Made by a program: the position numbers and the translations under genes. From positions 990,151 to 1,054,150 of the forward strand of contig NZ_JAGIAV010000001.1 of the NCBI RefSeq assembly GCF_017744675.1: a stretch of 64,000 nucleotides of DNA, read 5' to 3'. The DNA is from Flavobacterium sp. (GTDB lineage: Bacteria > Bacteroidota > Bacteroidia > Flavobacteriales > Flavobacteriaceae). Position 1 is the stretch's first letter, and each line of letters begins with the position of its first letter. Shown here one piece after another: positions 26,113 through 34,142 of this stretch. The notes under the pieces were generated by a model that was not told where the DNA came from, made no database searches, and saw only the letters and a list, made by a program, of their open reading frames with translations.

Positions 26113-26169
26113 TGGGTTTTAGTTGTGTTGTAGTTGTTGTTGTGTGTAGTTGTTGTTATCTAAAACCCA
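26113..26169 (-). promoter_or_regulatory. long-stem hairpin in the pnp leader
   Basis: In the pnp mRNA (minus strand) TGGGTTTTAG pairs perfectly with CTAAAACCCA over 10 bp. The stem encloses a 37-base loop made almost only of A and C repeats (ACAACAAC-like). The 3' arm ends about 24 bases before the pnp ATG. There is no T tract, so it is not a terminator. It may be an RNase or PNPase target. Confidence 0.55.
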
Positions 26170-26231
26170 ATGAAAAACCAAACTTTTTTTCTTGTAATAT
26201 GCTTATTATAAATAGCTCTGATGTAAAAACA

Positions 26232-26257
26232 AAAAGAGGCACTCTCGCACCTCTTTT
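26232..26257 (-). terminator. rpsO terminator
   Basis: A short AAAAGAGG/CCTCTTTT stem is followed by T5 on the minus strand, just past the rpsO stop. Readthrough into pnp is possible. Confidence 0.6.
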
Positions 26258-26266
26258 CTATATTGA

Positions 26267-26533
26267 TTATTTTCTGATATTCAATACTTTGATAATCTCA
26301 CGATATCTGTTGATATCTTTCTTTTTCAAGTAGTCCAACAAAGCTCTTCTTTTACCTACTAATAGTACAAGAGAACGCTCAGTGTTGTAATCGTGACGAT
26401 TTTTTTTCAAGTGTTCAGTTAAGTGAGAAATTCTGTAAGTGAACAATGCGATTTGACCTTCTGCGCTTCCAGTGTTTGTTGCACCACCGTGTTGAGCGAA
26501 GATTTCTTCTTTCTTTTCTTTAGTTAAATACAT
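26267..26533 (-). CDS. rpsO: 30S ribosomal protein S15
   Basis: An 88-residue S15 of normal length. The hallmarks are GSAEGQIALFTYRISHLTEHLKKN, the HDYNTERSLVLLVGKRRALLDYL helix pair, and the closing RYREIIKVLNIRK. S15 binds 16S rRNA helix 22 early in 30S assembly. It starts with ATG after a promoter with both elements present. Confidence 0.97.
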   Translation of the reverse strand: MYLTKEKKEEIFAQHGGATNTGSAEGQIALFTYRISHLTEHLKKNRHDYNTERSLVLLVGKRRALLDYLKKKDINRYREIIKVLNIRK

Positions 26534-26589
26534 TCCAATATTGTTTTAATGATTTTTATGTATGTCATACAACTTTTGTAAGACGGGTG

Positions 26590-26620
26590 CAAAATTAGAT
26601 TAAAAAAACAGAAAAATCAA
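26590..26620 (-). promoter_or_regulatory. rpsO promoter
   Basis: On the minus strand TTG (26620-26618), a 20-base spacer, and TAATTTTG (26597-26590) match both flavobacterial elements. The predicted leader is about 50 bases. Confidence 0.55.
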
Positions 26621-26711
26621 AAAAAAATAAAAGAATCTAAAAATAAGGGGTAAGAATTTTGTTTTTAATGATTTACAATCGTTTTTTTGGTTCTTATTTC
26701 GGTTGTTTTTT

Positions 26712-27404
26712 CTACTTTGACTTTTGAGTTTTCTTGCCCGATTGCTTTTCGCTTAAAGAAGAGTAGGAGAATTTGACATTGTTGGCATCAATGCTTGTGC
26801 CCGAAATTAAAACTCCACGATCGTAATTGTCTACAAATGTGATTTTTTTAAGCGAATCATTTCCTTCCCAAACACCTTGTTTTAGTCCATCTTTTAGAGT
26901 TCCTTTTTGTGTTACAAATTGATCGGTTTCTTCATAATCTCCATTTCCATCCACTACAGTTTGGCTTTTGTTTTCATCCCAGCAGTTCAGAACCAACGTT
27001 TGCGTCTTTTTGGTTTTCGGATCCCAAAGATTCTGTTTTTCACATTTTTTACTTTGGTTATCGTACCAGTTAATCTCTTTTCCGTTTTTATGGTCTTCAG
27101 AATAATTAACGACGGTTTCTTTTGCTCCGTTTTTATAATAATAAATAAATTCTCCGTCTTTCTTTAAAATATCACGATCCAGTGTTGTGCCAGTCATTCT
27201 TTTTCTTCCGTTTTTGTAAAAATCGGTTACAACATAGCGTGTGCTTTTTTGAGAATAATTGGTTATTACTCTTGTGTAAGCATAATTTTTTGGAGTGCAT
27301 TCGCGATTTAAGGAGTCTAAAAAGATTTTTTTAGAAACCATATTAATTTGTGCAGACAGACGGACTGAAATTATCAGAAGCAAAAAGAGCAGGAGTCTTT
27401 TCAT
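26712..27404 (-). CDS. exported MORN-like repeat protein
   Basis: A 230-residue protein with a signal peptide (MKRLLLFLLLIISVRLSAQ). The middle carries MORN_2-type strands: VTDFYKNGRKRMTGT, GEFIYYYKNGAKETVVNYSEDHKNGKEINWY, and later GTLKDGLKQGVWEG. Such repeats are found in YwqK-like and TonB-associated secreted proteins of Bacteroidota. No TonB C-terminal domain is present; the protein ends in a short Lys/Ser tail. Function is unknown. It is followed downstream, after about 180 bases, by the rpsO promoter region. Confidence 0.7.
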   Translation of the reverse strand: MKRLLLFLLLIISVRLSAQINMVSKKIFLDSLNRECTPKNYAYTRVITNYSQKSTRYVVTDFYKNGRKRMTGTTLDRDILKKDGEFIYYYKNGAKETVVNYSEDHKNGKEINWYDNQSKKCEKQNLWDPKTKKTQTLVLNCWDENKSQTVVDGNGDYEETDQFVTQKGTLKDGLKQGVWEGNDSLKKITFVDNYDRGVLISGTSIDANNVKFSYSSLSEKQSGKKTQKSK

Positions 27405-27437
27405 TCAGTGCTATTTTTTATCTTAAAAATAGTTCTT

Positions 27438-27893
27438 CTAGAATAATTTAGCAACTTCTTGATTTACAAATTCTAAAAATCTTTCGTCTGCTTCTGTAAA
27501 AGGGTCAATTACGTGGCTGTCAATATCAATCTGACCAATGTTTACTCCATTAACAAAAAGGGGCACTACAATTTCAGATTTTACAGTCAAACTGCAGGCA
27601 ATATAATTGTCTTGTGCTTTAACATCTGGTACTACAAAATTAGCGTTGCTTTCTGCTACTTGGCCACAAATTCCTTTTCCAAACGGAATTACAGTATGGT
27701 CTGTTTCTGCGCCAACGTAAGGGCCTAAATGTAAAGTTTTAGCCTCGTGATTAGCAAAATAAAACCCAACCCAGTTGTAATACTCTACGTTTTCGTTTAA
27801 AAGCTGGCATATTGTCAATAATTTTCCGTCTCTATCTGTTTCATTGCCAGCGACAATTGCACTTATTTTTGGTTGTAATTCTTGAAATGTCAT
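27438..27893 (-). CDS. GAF-domain free methionine-(R)-sulfoxide reductase
   Basis: A 151-residue single GAF domain. The fRMsr pattern is present: YNWVGFYF, PFGKGICGQVAES, VPDVKAQDNYIACSLTVKSEIVVPLF, and GQIDIDSHVIDPFTEAD. Cysteines in GICG and IACS correspond to the resolving and catalytic residues. The third cysteine of the E. coli enzyme, which would sit in ETDHTVIPFG, is absent. The enzyme reduces free Met-R-sulfoxide using thioredoxin. The frame runs upstream to 28013, but that part overlaps the divergent exosortase gene and is not domain-like, so the ATG at 27893 is the start. Confidence 0.88.
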   Translation of the reverse strand: MTFQELQPKISAIVAGNETDRDGKLLTICQLLNENVEYYNWVGFYFANHEAKTLHLGPYVGAETDHTVIPFGKGICGQVAESNANFVVPDVKAQDNYIACSLTVKSEIVVPLFVNGVNIGQIDIDSHVIDPFTEADERFLEFVNQEVAKLF

Positions 27894-27909
27894 AATGTAA
27901 AATTTTATA

Positions 27910-27934
27910 CAAAAGTATTTAAAGCTGAACTCAA
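27910..27934 (-). promoter_or_regulatory. candidate promoter for the Met-sulfoxide reductase
   Basis: TACTTTTG (27917-27910, minus strand) is an exact -7 match. A TTG at 27934-27932 lies 14 bases further up, a short spacer. Confidence 0.35.
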
Positions 27935-27963
27935 AAAATATATAAATTTGAAAAAAAAATCTC

Positions 27964-28500
27964 TTGAAAAAATATTTAGTGCAGTTTAAGCCTTTCCTGA
28001 TTTTTGTAAGCATCTTTTTTCTTACTTATATTGTCTTTACACTGCTTTACAAATTTTATTTAAATAGCTATCAGGCTGAGGAACTTGATGCTGTGACAAC
28101 TGCAGCTGGACAAAATGCAGAGCAATTGCTAAAGCTTTTTAATTATGATATTATAATTCAGAAAAGCTCGCAAAACCCATGGCAAGAAATTATCTTAAAC
28201 GGCAAATTTATAGCGCGTATAACCGAAGGATGCAATGCGCTAAGCGTGATGATACTTTTTGTGTCGTTTGTTGCTGCTTTTTCAGGAAATTTTAAAAAGA
28301 CATTGCTGTTTATAATCTTAGGACTTATTTCTATTTATGTTTTGAATGTTATTAGAATTTGTATTTTAATTGTTCTATCGTATAATTTTCCTCAATATAC
28401 CCGATTTCTGCACGGAACTTTCTTTCCTCTGATGATCTACGGATATGTTTTTATTTTATGGATTTTCTGGATCAATAGATTTTCAAAATATGCTAAATAA
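27964..28500 (+). CDS. xrtF: exosortase family protein XrtF
   Basis: A 178-residue polytopic inner-membrane protein with the exosortase/archaeosortase catalytic set: Cys in ITEGCNALSVMI, Arg in LNVIRICILIV, His in RFLHGTFFPL. Exosortases cleave and transfer proteins bearing C-terminal sorting tails. XrtF is the flavobacterial type, found with the small partner encoded next to it; its substrates are not established. The start is a TTG at 27964, with no ATG available before the first helix. Its stop overlaps the partner gene by 11 bases. I see no PEP-CTERM-like tail in this window. Confidence 0.85.
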   Translation: MKKYLVQFKPFLIFVSIFFLTYIVFTLLYKFYLNSYQAEELDAVTTAAGQNAEQLLKLFNYDIIIQKSSQNPWQEIILNGKFIARITEGCNALSVMILFVSFVAAFSGNFKKTLLFIILGLISIYVLNVIRICILIVLSYNFPQYTRFLHGTFFPLMIYGYVFILWIFWINRFSKYAK

Positions 28501-28936
28501 TTTAAAAGAGAATAAATTTAAAATCTTGATTGCAATTCTTGTAGTAACAGGTTTTGCTTTGATTAGAACATTTGAAAGAAAATTGTTTTATGATCCATTT
28601 CTAGTATATTTTGAAGCCGATTTTCACTCGATACCTTATCCAGAAGTTGAGAATTTAAAGCTTTTTTGGTCGCTTTTCTTGCGTTACTTTTTAAACTCGG
28701 CATTATCTCTTTTACTGATTTATGCTTTGTTTCAAGATCGCGATATTTTTAAATTTAGCTTTTTTGTATATGCCTGTTTTTTGGTTGTGCTATTAAGCTC
28801 ATTTTATATAATACTTCATTTTTTTCCAGATGGCGCGTGGCTTCTTTTTTATGTCAGAAGATTTATAATTCAGCCTATTCTGGTGCTTTTGTTTATTCCT
28901 GGTTTTTACTATCAGCTTCAAAAGGTTAAAAAATAA
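28490..28936 (+). CDS. exosortase F system-associated membrane protein
   Basis: A 148-residue protein with about four membrane segments (ILIAILVVTGFALI, LFLRYFLNSALSLLLIYALF, FSFFVYACFLVVLLSSFYIIL, FIIQPILVLLFIPGFYY). The conserved loop RKLFYDPFLVYFEADFHSIPYPE matches the family encoded next to XrtF in Flavobacteriia. The ATG at 28490 lies inside the last codons of xrtF, so the two are translationally coupled. It probably works with XrtF at the inner membrane; the mechanism is unknown. Confidence 0.82.
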   Translation: MLNNLKENKFKILIAILVVTGFALIRTFERKLFYDPFLVYFEADFHSIPYPEVENLKLFWSLFLRYFLNSALSLLLIYALFQDRDIFKFSFFVYACFLVVLLSSFYIILHFFPDGAWLLFYVRRFIIQPILVLLFIPGFYYQLQKVKK

Positions 28937-28982
28937 CATTTGTTTTAGTTTTTTATCGGCAGTTTTTGAATAGCTTTGCAGT

Positions 28983-29381
28983 ATGAATTTGAAAAAGTGC
29001 ACAGGTCTGTTTTTGGCGCTCCTTTTATTGGTTTCCAATATTGGGTTTGCTTTTGATGTGCATTATTGCGGCGGAGAAATTGCTTCTGTTTCTTTAAAAA
29101 CTACGGCAGAACTTGTAATTGAGAAGAAATGTTGCGGTTCTAAAGAGAAAAAAAATTCTTGCTGCAAAGACAAAGTGGTTCATTTTGAAAAGAAATCAGA
29201 TGACGCAACAATCAAATTCTTCTTTTTTCAATTTGCTTTCCCAGCTGTTATACAAGATTACAAACCTCTTGTCTTTTTAGAAGTTCAAAATTTCAAAAAG
29301 AAAGAAGTACTGTCGTATTATGCTGATGCGAATGCGCCCCCCTTATTCAAGTTATACCATCAGTATATTTTCTATTCCTGA
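28983..29381 (+). CDS. HYC_CC_PP family protein (putative metal-handling)
   Basis: A 132-residue protein with one N-terminal hydrophobic segment, then the HYC motif (FDVHYCGGEIAS), two CC pairs (KKCCGSKEKKNSCCKDK), and a C-terminal PP (ANAPPLF) that gives the family its name. The cysteine/histidine cluster suggests copper or other soft-metal binding on the periplasmic side. It starts 46 bases after the exosortase partner and precedes a TonB receptor and an HMA protein, which supports a role in metal uptake or handling. Confidence 0.8.
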   Translation: MNLKKCTGLFLALLLLVSNIGFAFDVHYCGGEIASVSLKTTAELVIEKKCCGSKEKKNSCCKDKVVHFEKKSDDATIKFFFFQFAFPAVIQDYKPLVFLEVQNFKKKEVLSYYADANAPPLFKLYHQYIFYS

Positions 29382-29492
29382 TTTTAATGTTAAGATGCAC
29401 TGCAAGCCTTAATTAGGGCTTCGCATTTACATTTTGCTTGTTTTTTGCTTTCCGCAAAATGCAAGAATGTAATTCTATTTCAACATTAAAAT
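29381..29492 (+). promoter_or_regulatory. three-stem structured leader upstream of the putative copper TonB receptor
   Basis: A perfect 11-bp closing stem joins ATTTTAATGTT (29381-29391) to AACATTAAAAT (29482-29492). Inside lie two hairpins: one at 29395-29426 (ATGC/GCAT and AAGCC/GGCTT), the other at 29430-29461 (perfect 8-bp CATTTTGC/GCAAAATG). The structure ends 8 bases before the receptor ATG. It is riboswitch-like in shape but I recognise no known class. Confidence 0.5.
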
Positions 29493-29500
29493 CATTTTTT

Positions 29501-31507
29501 ATGCAAAAAAATATAATGCTTTTTGTAGCGTTTTTATTTTCTGTATCTATGTTTTCGCAAGAAGATCTAGAAGAAGTAAAAATCACTAAAAAGCAAAAAG
29601 GAATTAAAAAATCCTATACGTTAACAGCCAATACTTCTGTAATTACCAGTAAAGAATTGCTAAAAGCTGCTTGCTGTAATCTCGCAGAAAGTTTTGAAAC
29701 CAATCCATCAATTGATGTCAATTTTTCTGATGCCCTAACAGGAACCAAGCAGATTAAAATGCTTGGATTGACGAGTCCGTATTTAATGATTACGGAAGAA
29801 AATATTCCTTCTGTTCGAGGCGCTTCTCAAGCTTACGGATTATCATTTACTCCTGGAACTTGGATTGAAAGCGTTCAAATTACCAAAGGAGCTGGAAGTG
29901 TTATAAATGGTTACGAAAGTATCTCAGGTCAAATTAACACGGAACTTTTAAAACCGTTAAATGATATTCCGTTTTTCTTGAATGCTTACGGTTCAACCGA
30001 TTCTCGTTTTGAATTGAATACCCACTTCAATAAAAAACTGTCTGATAAATGGGCGACAAGCTTGTTTGTTCACGGAAATGCCCGTGTAGCCAAAAACGAT
30101 ATGAACGATGATGGTTTTCTAGACAATCCATTGGGGAAACAAATCAATGTTTTAAATCGTTATCAATATTATGATCCAGAAAGCGGTTTGGTTAGTTTTA
30201 TCAATTTCAGATACATGAATGATAAAAAACAAACGGGAGAAGTGGATTTTGATAAAGATCGTGATCGCGGAACGACCAATCACTGGGGTTCTGAAATTAA
30301 TACAGAACGTTTTGATGTTTCAACAAAAATTGGATACGTATTTAAAGATATGCCCTATCAAAGTATCGGATTTCAAAATGCTTTTAATAGCCACAAACAA
30401 GATTCTTATTATGGTTTAAATCAATACGATATTAAGCAAAACAGTTTTTATTCGAATTTGATTTTCAATTCGATTATTAATAATACAATGCACAAATTTA
30501 CGACTGGGTTGAATTTTACTTACGATCAATATCAGGAGTTTGTAAACCTAACCGATGTGAGCAGAATTGATAATTCGGTTGGTGCTTTCTTCGAATATAC
30601 TTATGATAACACCGATAATTTCAGTTTGATTTTAGGTGGAAGAGTAGACAATCATAACCGATTAGGATTTTTTGTTACGCCGCGATTGCACATGAGATAT
30701 AATCCTTGGAAAAATGGAGTAATTCGTTTTTCTGCAGGAAGAGGAAAACGTTCTGCTAATATTTTCGCAGAGAATCAGCAGCTTTTTGCTAGCTCAAGAA
30801 CGTTCTCGATTTTAGACTCTAGCGGAAAAGTATACGGTTTAAACCCAGAAATAGCATGGAATTATGGAGTGAGTTTTTCGCAGAAATTCAAACTTTTCAA
30901 TAGAAATGCCGATGCGGGTTTTGATCTTTACCGAACAGATTTTCAAAATCAGGCAGTTGTAGACGTCATGCAAAGTCCGCAACAGGTTTTGTTTTATGAT
31001 TTGAAGGGAAGTTCTTTTGCAAACAGTCTTCAAGTTGAGTTTAATTATGAGTTGATTCGTAACTTAAACTTAAGAACAGCTTACAAATATTACGACATTC
31101 AAACCGATTATTTAAGAGGAACATTCCAGCGTCCGCTTCAAGCTAAACATCGTTTCCTAGGAAATTTAGAATACGAAACAACGATGAACAATGATAAGCA
31201 ATGGAAGTTTGATTTTACATATAATTGGTCAGGAAAACAGCAATTGCCTTATACGGCAACTAATCCTGTAGAAGATCAATTTCCAGATTTTTCGCCAGCT
31301 TATGCGGTGATGAATGCACAGGTAACTCGTGTTTTTTCACCTGTTTTTGAAGTATATGTAGGAGGGGAGAATATTGGAAATTACAAACAGCAAAAAGCAA
31401 TTTTAGGCGCAAATGATTCTTTTGGACCTAATTTTGATGCATCGATAGCATACGCTCCAATTTTTGGGCAGATGTACTATGCAGGATTAAGATTTAAAAT
31501 TAAATAA
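29501..31507 (+). CDS. TonB-dependent receptor, putative copper/metal uptake
   Basis: A 668-residue outer-membrane receptor with signal peptide (MQKNIMLFVAFLFSVSMFSQ) and no carboxypeptidase-like domain. The plug (about 30-150) includes the distinctive LLKAACCNLAESFETNPSID segment with a Cys-Cys pair, then VQITKGAGSVINGYESISGQIN. The barrel ends at YYAGLRFKIK. This receptor type is encoded with HYC_CC_PP and HMA proteins in Bacteroidota, from which a metal substrate, probably copper, is inferred. The frame extends to 29438, but that part lies in the structured leader; the ATG at 29501 begins the signal peptide. Confidence 0.85.
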   Translation: MQKNIMLFVAFLFSVSMFSQEDLEEVKITKKQKGIKKSYTLTANTSVITSKELLKAACCNLAESFETNPSIDVNFSDALTGTKQIKMLGLTSPYLMITEENIPSVRGASQAYGLSFTPGTWIESVQITKGAGSVINGYESISGQINTELLKPLNDIPFFLNAYGSTDSRFELNTHFNKKLSDKWATSLFVHGNARVAKNDMNDDGFLDNPLGKQINVLNRYQYYDPESGLVSFINFRYMNDKKQTGEVDFDKDRDRGTTNHWGSEINTERFDVSTKIGYVFKDMPYQSIGFQNAFNSHKQDSYYGLNQYDIKQNSFYSNLIFNSIINNTMHKFTTGLNFTYDQYQEFVNLTDVSRIDNSVGAFFEYTYDNTDNFSLILGGRVDNHNRLGFFVTPRLHMRYNPWKNGVIRFSAGRGKRSANIFAENQQLFASSRTFSILDSSGKVYGLNPEIAWNYGVSFSQKFKLFNRNADAGFDLYRTDFQNQAVVDVMQSPQQVLFYDLKGSSFANSLQVEFNYELIRNLNLRTAYKYYDIQTDYLRGTFQRPLQAKHRFLGNLEYETTMNNDKQWKFDFTYNWSGKQQLPYTATNPVEDQFPDFSPAYAVMNAQVTRVFSPVFEVYVGGENIGNYKQQKAILGANDSFGPNFDASIAYAPIFGQMYYAGLRFKIK

Positions 31508-31548
31508 AAAGTAAAAATAAATTTCAGTAACATTAAATAATAGCAAAA

Positions 31549-31890
31549 ATGAATAAGATAGTTTTAATAGCAATGATGGTTTTTTTAGGTTTTTCAGCTC
31601 AAGCTCAAACTAAGAAAAATAAGAACTTAAAATACACAACAGAAGTAAACGGAAACTGTGAACAATGCAAGAAACGAATTGAAAAAGCAGCTTACGGTGT
31701 TCCAGGAGTAAAAACGGCAAGCTGGGATGTAAGTTCGCATCAGCTTTCTGTTATTTTAAACGAAGAGAAATGTTCTCCTTCAGATTTAAACAAAGCGATT
31801 GCAAAGGCAGGTCATGATACTAAAGAAGTTAAAGCAACGACTGCAGATTATGATAATCTACACAGCTGTTGCAAGTATGTAAGAGAATAA
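31549..31890 (+). CDS. exported heavy-metal-associated (HMA) domain protein
   Basis: A 113-residue protein: signal peptide (MNKIVLIAMMVFLGFSAQAQ) and one HMA domain. The metal site is NGNCEQCKKRIEKA, a CxxC on the usual loop-helix. It binds a soft metal such as Cu(I) in the periplasm. Additional cysteines (EKC, and HSCCKY at the C terminus) and a His may give a second site. It lies 41 bases after the TonB receptor and ends the group with a strong terminator. It would receive metal from the receptor, by inference. Confidence 0.88.
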   Translation: MNKIVLIAMMVFLGFSAQAQTKKNKNLKYTTEVNGNCEQCKKRIEKAAYGVPGVKTASWDVSSHQLSVILNEEKCSPSDLNKAIAKAGHDTKEVKATTADYDNLHSCCKYVRE

Positions 31891-31900
31891 CGCTAAGAGA

Positions 31901-31929
31901 AGCCCAGACAACTAGTCTGGGCTTTTTTT
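31901..31929 (+). terminator. terminator after the metal-handling group
   Basis: A perfect 9-bp stem AGCCCAGAC/GTCTGGGCT (31901-31909 with 31915-31923) runs into T7. Confidence 0.88.
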
Positions 31930-32024
31930 AATAGTTAATTTATGTTTAAAATACCGTATTTTATTGTGGTTAAGGTAAATTATTGTTACTTTCACGGACT
32001 TATAAGATAACCAATTTTGCTTTT

Positions 32025-32705
32025 ATGAATAATTTTGAATGGACCCAGTTATTAAACCCTGAATTTTATATTACTTTAAGCGTCGGAGGTTTTCAGATTG
32101 GGTTGTTTATTGTTCTGTTTATAGTTTTTGCTGAAACAGGACTTTTTGCAGGTTTTTTTCTTCCTGGAGATAGTTTGCTTTTTTTAGCAGGTATTTACAG
32201 TCGTGATCTAATTGAAAATGTTGCCTATATTCCAAATGATTTTGTAAATGTGTTCCTGCTTGCTACAGCAGTTGCTATAATGGGGGTTTTAGGTAATATG
32301 ACTGGTTATTGGTTTGGTGCAAAAAGCGGTTATTATTTGTTTAAAAAAGAAGATACATTCTGGTTTAAGAAAAAATATTTGCTGCAATCAAAAGACTTTT
32401 TTGAAAAATATGGTGGAAAAGCAATTATTTACGCAAGGTTCCTTCCGATATTCAGAACGTTTGCTCCAATTGTTGCCGGTATCGTTTCTATGGATAAAAA
32501 AAAGTTTATGTTTTATAATATTTTGAGTTCTTTCCTTTGGTCATTTATTCTAATTTTCGCTGGACACTATTTATACGGCGTTTTCTTAAAACAAGGAATA
32601 GATTTAAAGAAACATATCGAATACATCATTATAATAATCATTATCATCTCAACTTTCCCAGTTGTATTAAAACTTCTGAAAAAGAGGCCAAGCGAAGAAA
32701 TATAA
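32025..32705 (+). CDS. DedA family membrane protein
   Basis: A 226-residue inner-membrane protein of the DedA/SNARE-associated (VTT) family. Hallmarks: AETGLFAGFFLPGDSLLFLAG, then GNMTGYWFGAKSGYYLF, and the conserved FEKYGGKAIIYARFLPIFRTFAPIVAG with its arginines. The last helix contains a run of eight Ile. Members recycle polyprenyl or phospholipid carriers across the membrane. A TTG at 31983 opens the frame, but the ATG at 32025 is the normal start. Confidence 0.92.
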   Translation: MNNFEWTQLLNPEFYITLSVGGFQIGLFIVLFIVFAETGLFAGFFLPGDSLLFLAGIYSRDLIENVAYIPNDFVNVFLLATAVAIMGVLGNMTGYWFGAKSGYYLFKKEDTFWFKKKYLLQSKDFFEKYGGKAIIYARFLPIFRTFAPIVAGIVSMDKKKFMFYNILSSFLWSFILIFAGHYLYGVFLKQGIDLKKHIEYIIIIIIIISTFPVVLKLLKKRPSEEI

Positions 32706-32722
32706 TTAAAGAAATAAAAAAC

Positions 32723-32756
32723 AAAAAAGTCCGAAGTTTAAACTTCGGACTTTTTT
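32723..32756. terminator. bidirectional terminator between dedA and rodA
   Basis: A perfect palindrome of 34 bases with A6 and T6 at the ends lies 18 bases past dedA. It can also serve rodA on the other strand. Confidence 0.85.
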
Positions 32757-32889
32757 GTTTTTATTATTGTGATGCCTATCTAAATTGTTCAATTAAACTT
32801 TGTGCTTTTAGTTAAGGTTTAATTAGAATGGAACGATCAGAATATTCGTTTTCAGATGGAAATTTTAAAAAGGATAATTTGTGATTTAT

Positions 32890-34125
32890 TTACCACTCAT
32901 TCACTTTGTTGGCGTCCATTTTAAGGAAAATAAACAGTAAAATCGTGAATCCCCAGAGTCCAGAACCTCCGTAAGAAAAGAAGGGCAGAGGAACCCCGAT
33001 TGTTGGGAAAATTCCAATTACCATGGCAATATTTACGAAGAAGTGTATAAAGAGAATCCCTGCGACACAATATCCGTAAACTCGGCTGAATTTTGTTTTT
33101 TGTCTTTCTGCCAAATAAATGACTCTAAGCAATAACCCTACAAAAAGTAAAATTACGACCAAAGAGCCTGCAAATCCCCATTCTTCGCCTACTGTTGTAA
33201 AGATATAATCAGTATGCTGTTCAGGAACGAATCCTCCTTTAGTTTGTGTTCCTTCAAGAAAACCTTTTCCTATCCAACCGCCAGATCCAATTGCAATTTC
33301 AGATTGGTTGGTATTGTATCCAATACCTTTCATATCTACAGTTTTACCAAGTAAAATATTGAAACGGTCTCTGTGGTGCTGCTTAAAAACGTGATCAAAA
33401 ACATAATCAACAGAAAAGACAAATCCAGAGATTAAGACTAATAAAACGCCGCTTAAGATTATATTTCTGTCTACTACTCGGCCTTTAAAATGTATTATTG
33501 CCAATACAACAAAAGCCATAATAATAACTACGTATGGTTCTAGAACCAGAGTAAGAACAAAAAGAACTATAGTTATAAAAGCGGTCCAAACGTACCAAGA
33601 AGGTAGGCCTTCTCTATATAAAACAAGAATGAAGACACTATAAATTAAAGCACTCCCAGGGTCTGGCTGTGGTAAAATAAGCATTACAGGTAATAGCATA
33701 ATAGCCAAAGCCTGAATCTGCCTATTGGTTTCTTTAAGGTTGATTTGTGTGTCGCTTAAGTATTTGGCTAAAGCCAATGATGTAGCAGCCTTTGCAAATT
33801 CTGAAGGTTGCAGCGTAAAACTTCCTATAGCATACCAGCATCGCTGTCCGGCAATTGTTTTTCCGAAAAGAAATAGTCCTGCAAGCGATAATAGAGATAC
33901 TCCAAATATAATGCTGGCGTATTTTTCATAGAATTTACCATCCACAAAAAGAACAACAAATATCAACGGAATAGTACAGCCAATGAAAATAAGCTGTTTT
34001 TGGTAAGTTCCATCTGTTGATAATAAAGAAGACGAATAGATATTAAGCCAACCTAAAGTTACCAGCGCAATGTAGATAAAGACACTTATCCAATCGATAT
34101 TATTTTTTACACTTTGATTTTTCAT
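32890..34125 (-). CDS. rodA: SEDS peptidoglycan polymerase RodA
   Basis: A 411-residue polytopic SEDS protein. Family segments: GKTIAGQRCWYAIG with LQPSEFAKAA, LPQPDPGSALIYS, a long extracytoplasmic loop ending in GFVPEQHTDYIFTTVGEEWG, and the C-terminal GVPLPFFSYGGSG. RodA polymerises glycan strands in the elongasome together with PBP2, encoded 17 bases upstream. It is the last gene of the mre operon. Confidence 0.95.
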   Translation of the reverse strand: MKNQSVKNNIDWISVFIYIALVTLGWLNIYSSSLLSTDGTYQKQLIFIGCTIPLIFVVLFVDGKFYEKYASIIFGVSLLSLAGLFLFGKTIAGQRCWYAIGSFTLQPSEFAKAATSLALAKYLSDTQINLKETNRQIQALAIMLLPVMLILPQPDPGSALIYSVFILVLYREGLPSWYVWTAFITIVLFVLTLVLEPYVVIIMAFVVLAIIHFKGRVVDRNIILSGVLLVLISGFVFSVDYVFDHVFKQHHRDRFNILLGKTVDMKGIGYNTNQSEIAIGSGGWIGKGFLEGTQTKGGFVPEQHTDYIFTTVGEEWGFAGSLVVILLFVGLLLRVIYLAERQKTKFSRVYGYCVAGILFIHFFVNIAMVIGIFPTIGVPLPFFSYGGSGLWGFTILLFIFLKMDANKVNEW

Positions 34126-34142
34126 TTGAAATAATCCTCTTC

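Noticed and set aside
26112..26333. 73-codon plus-strand ORF across the pnp-rpsO gap
   Set aside because: It begins in the G/T-repeat loop of the pnp leader hairpin and runs into rpsO antisense; low complexity and no homology-like pattern.
27894..28013. N-terminal extension of the Met-sulfoxide reductase
   Set aside because: The extra 40 residues are Phe/Lys-rich, overlap the divergent xrtF gene, and precede the natural start of the GAF domain.
29381..29492. Cobalamin or other known riboswitch
   Set aside because: No B12-box-like or other known conserved core was found; only the stem pattern is supported, so it is reported as an unclassified structure.
29438..29500. Longer N terminus of the putative copper TonB receptor
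   Set aside because: The extension falls in the structured leader and precedes a complete signal peptide that starts at ATG 29501.
32610..32660. Near-microsatellite of ATT/ATC codons
   Set aside because: It lies within dedA and encodes the Ile-rich last membrane helix, so no separate repeat element is needed.
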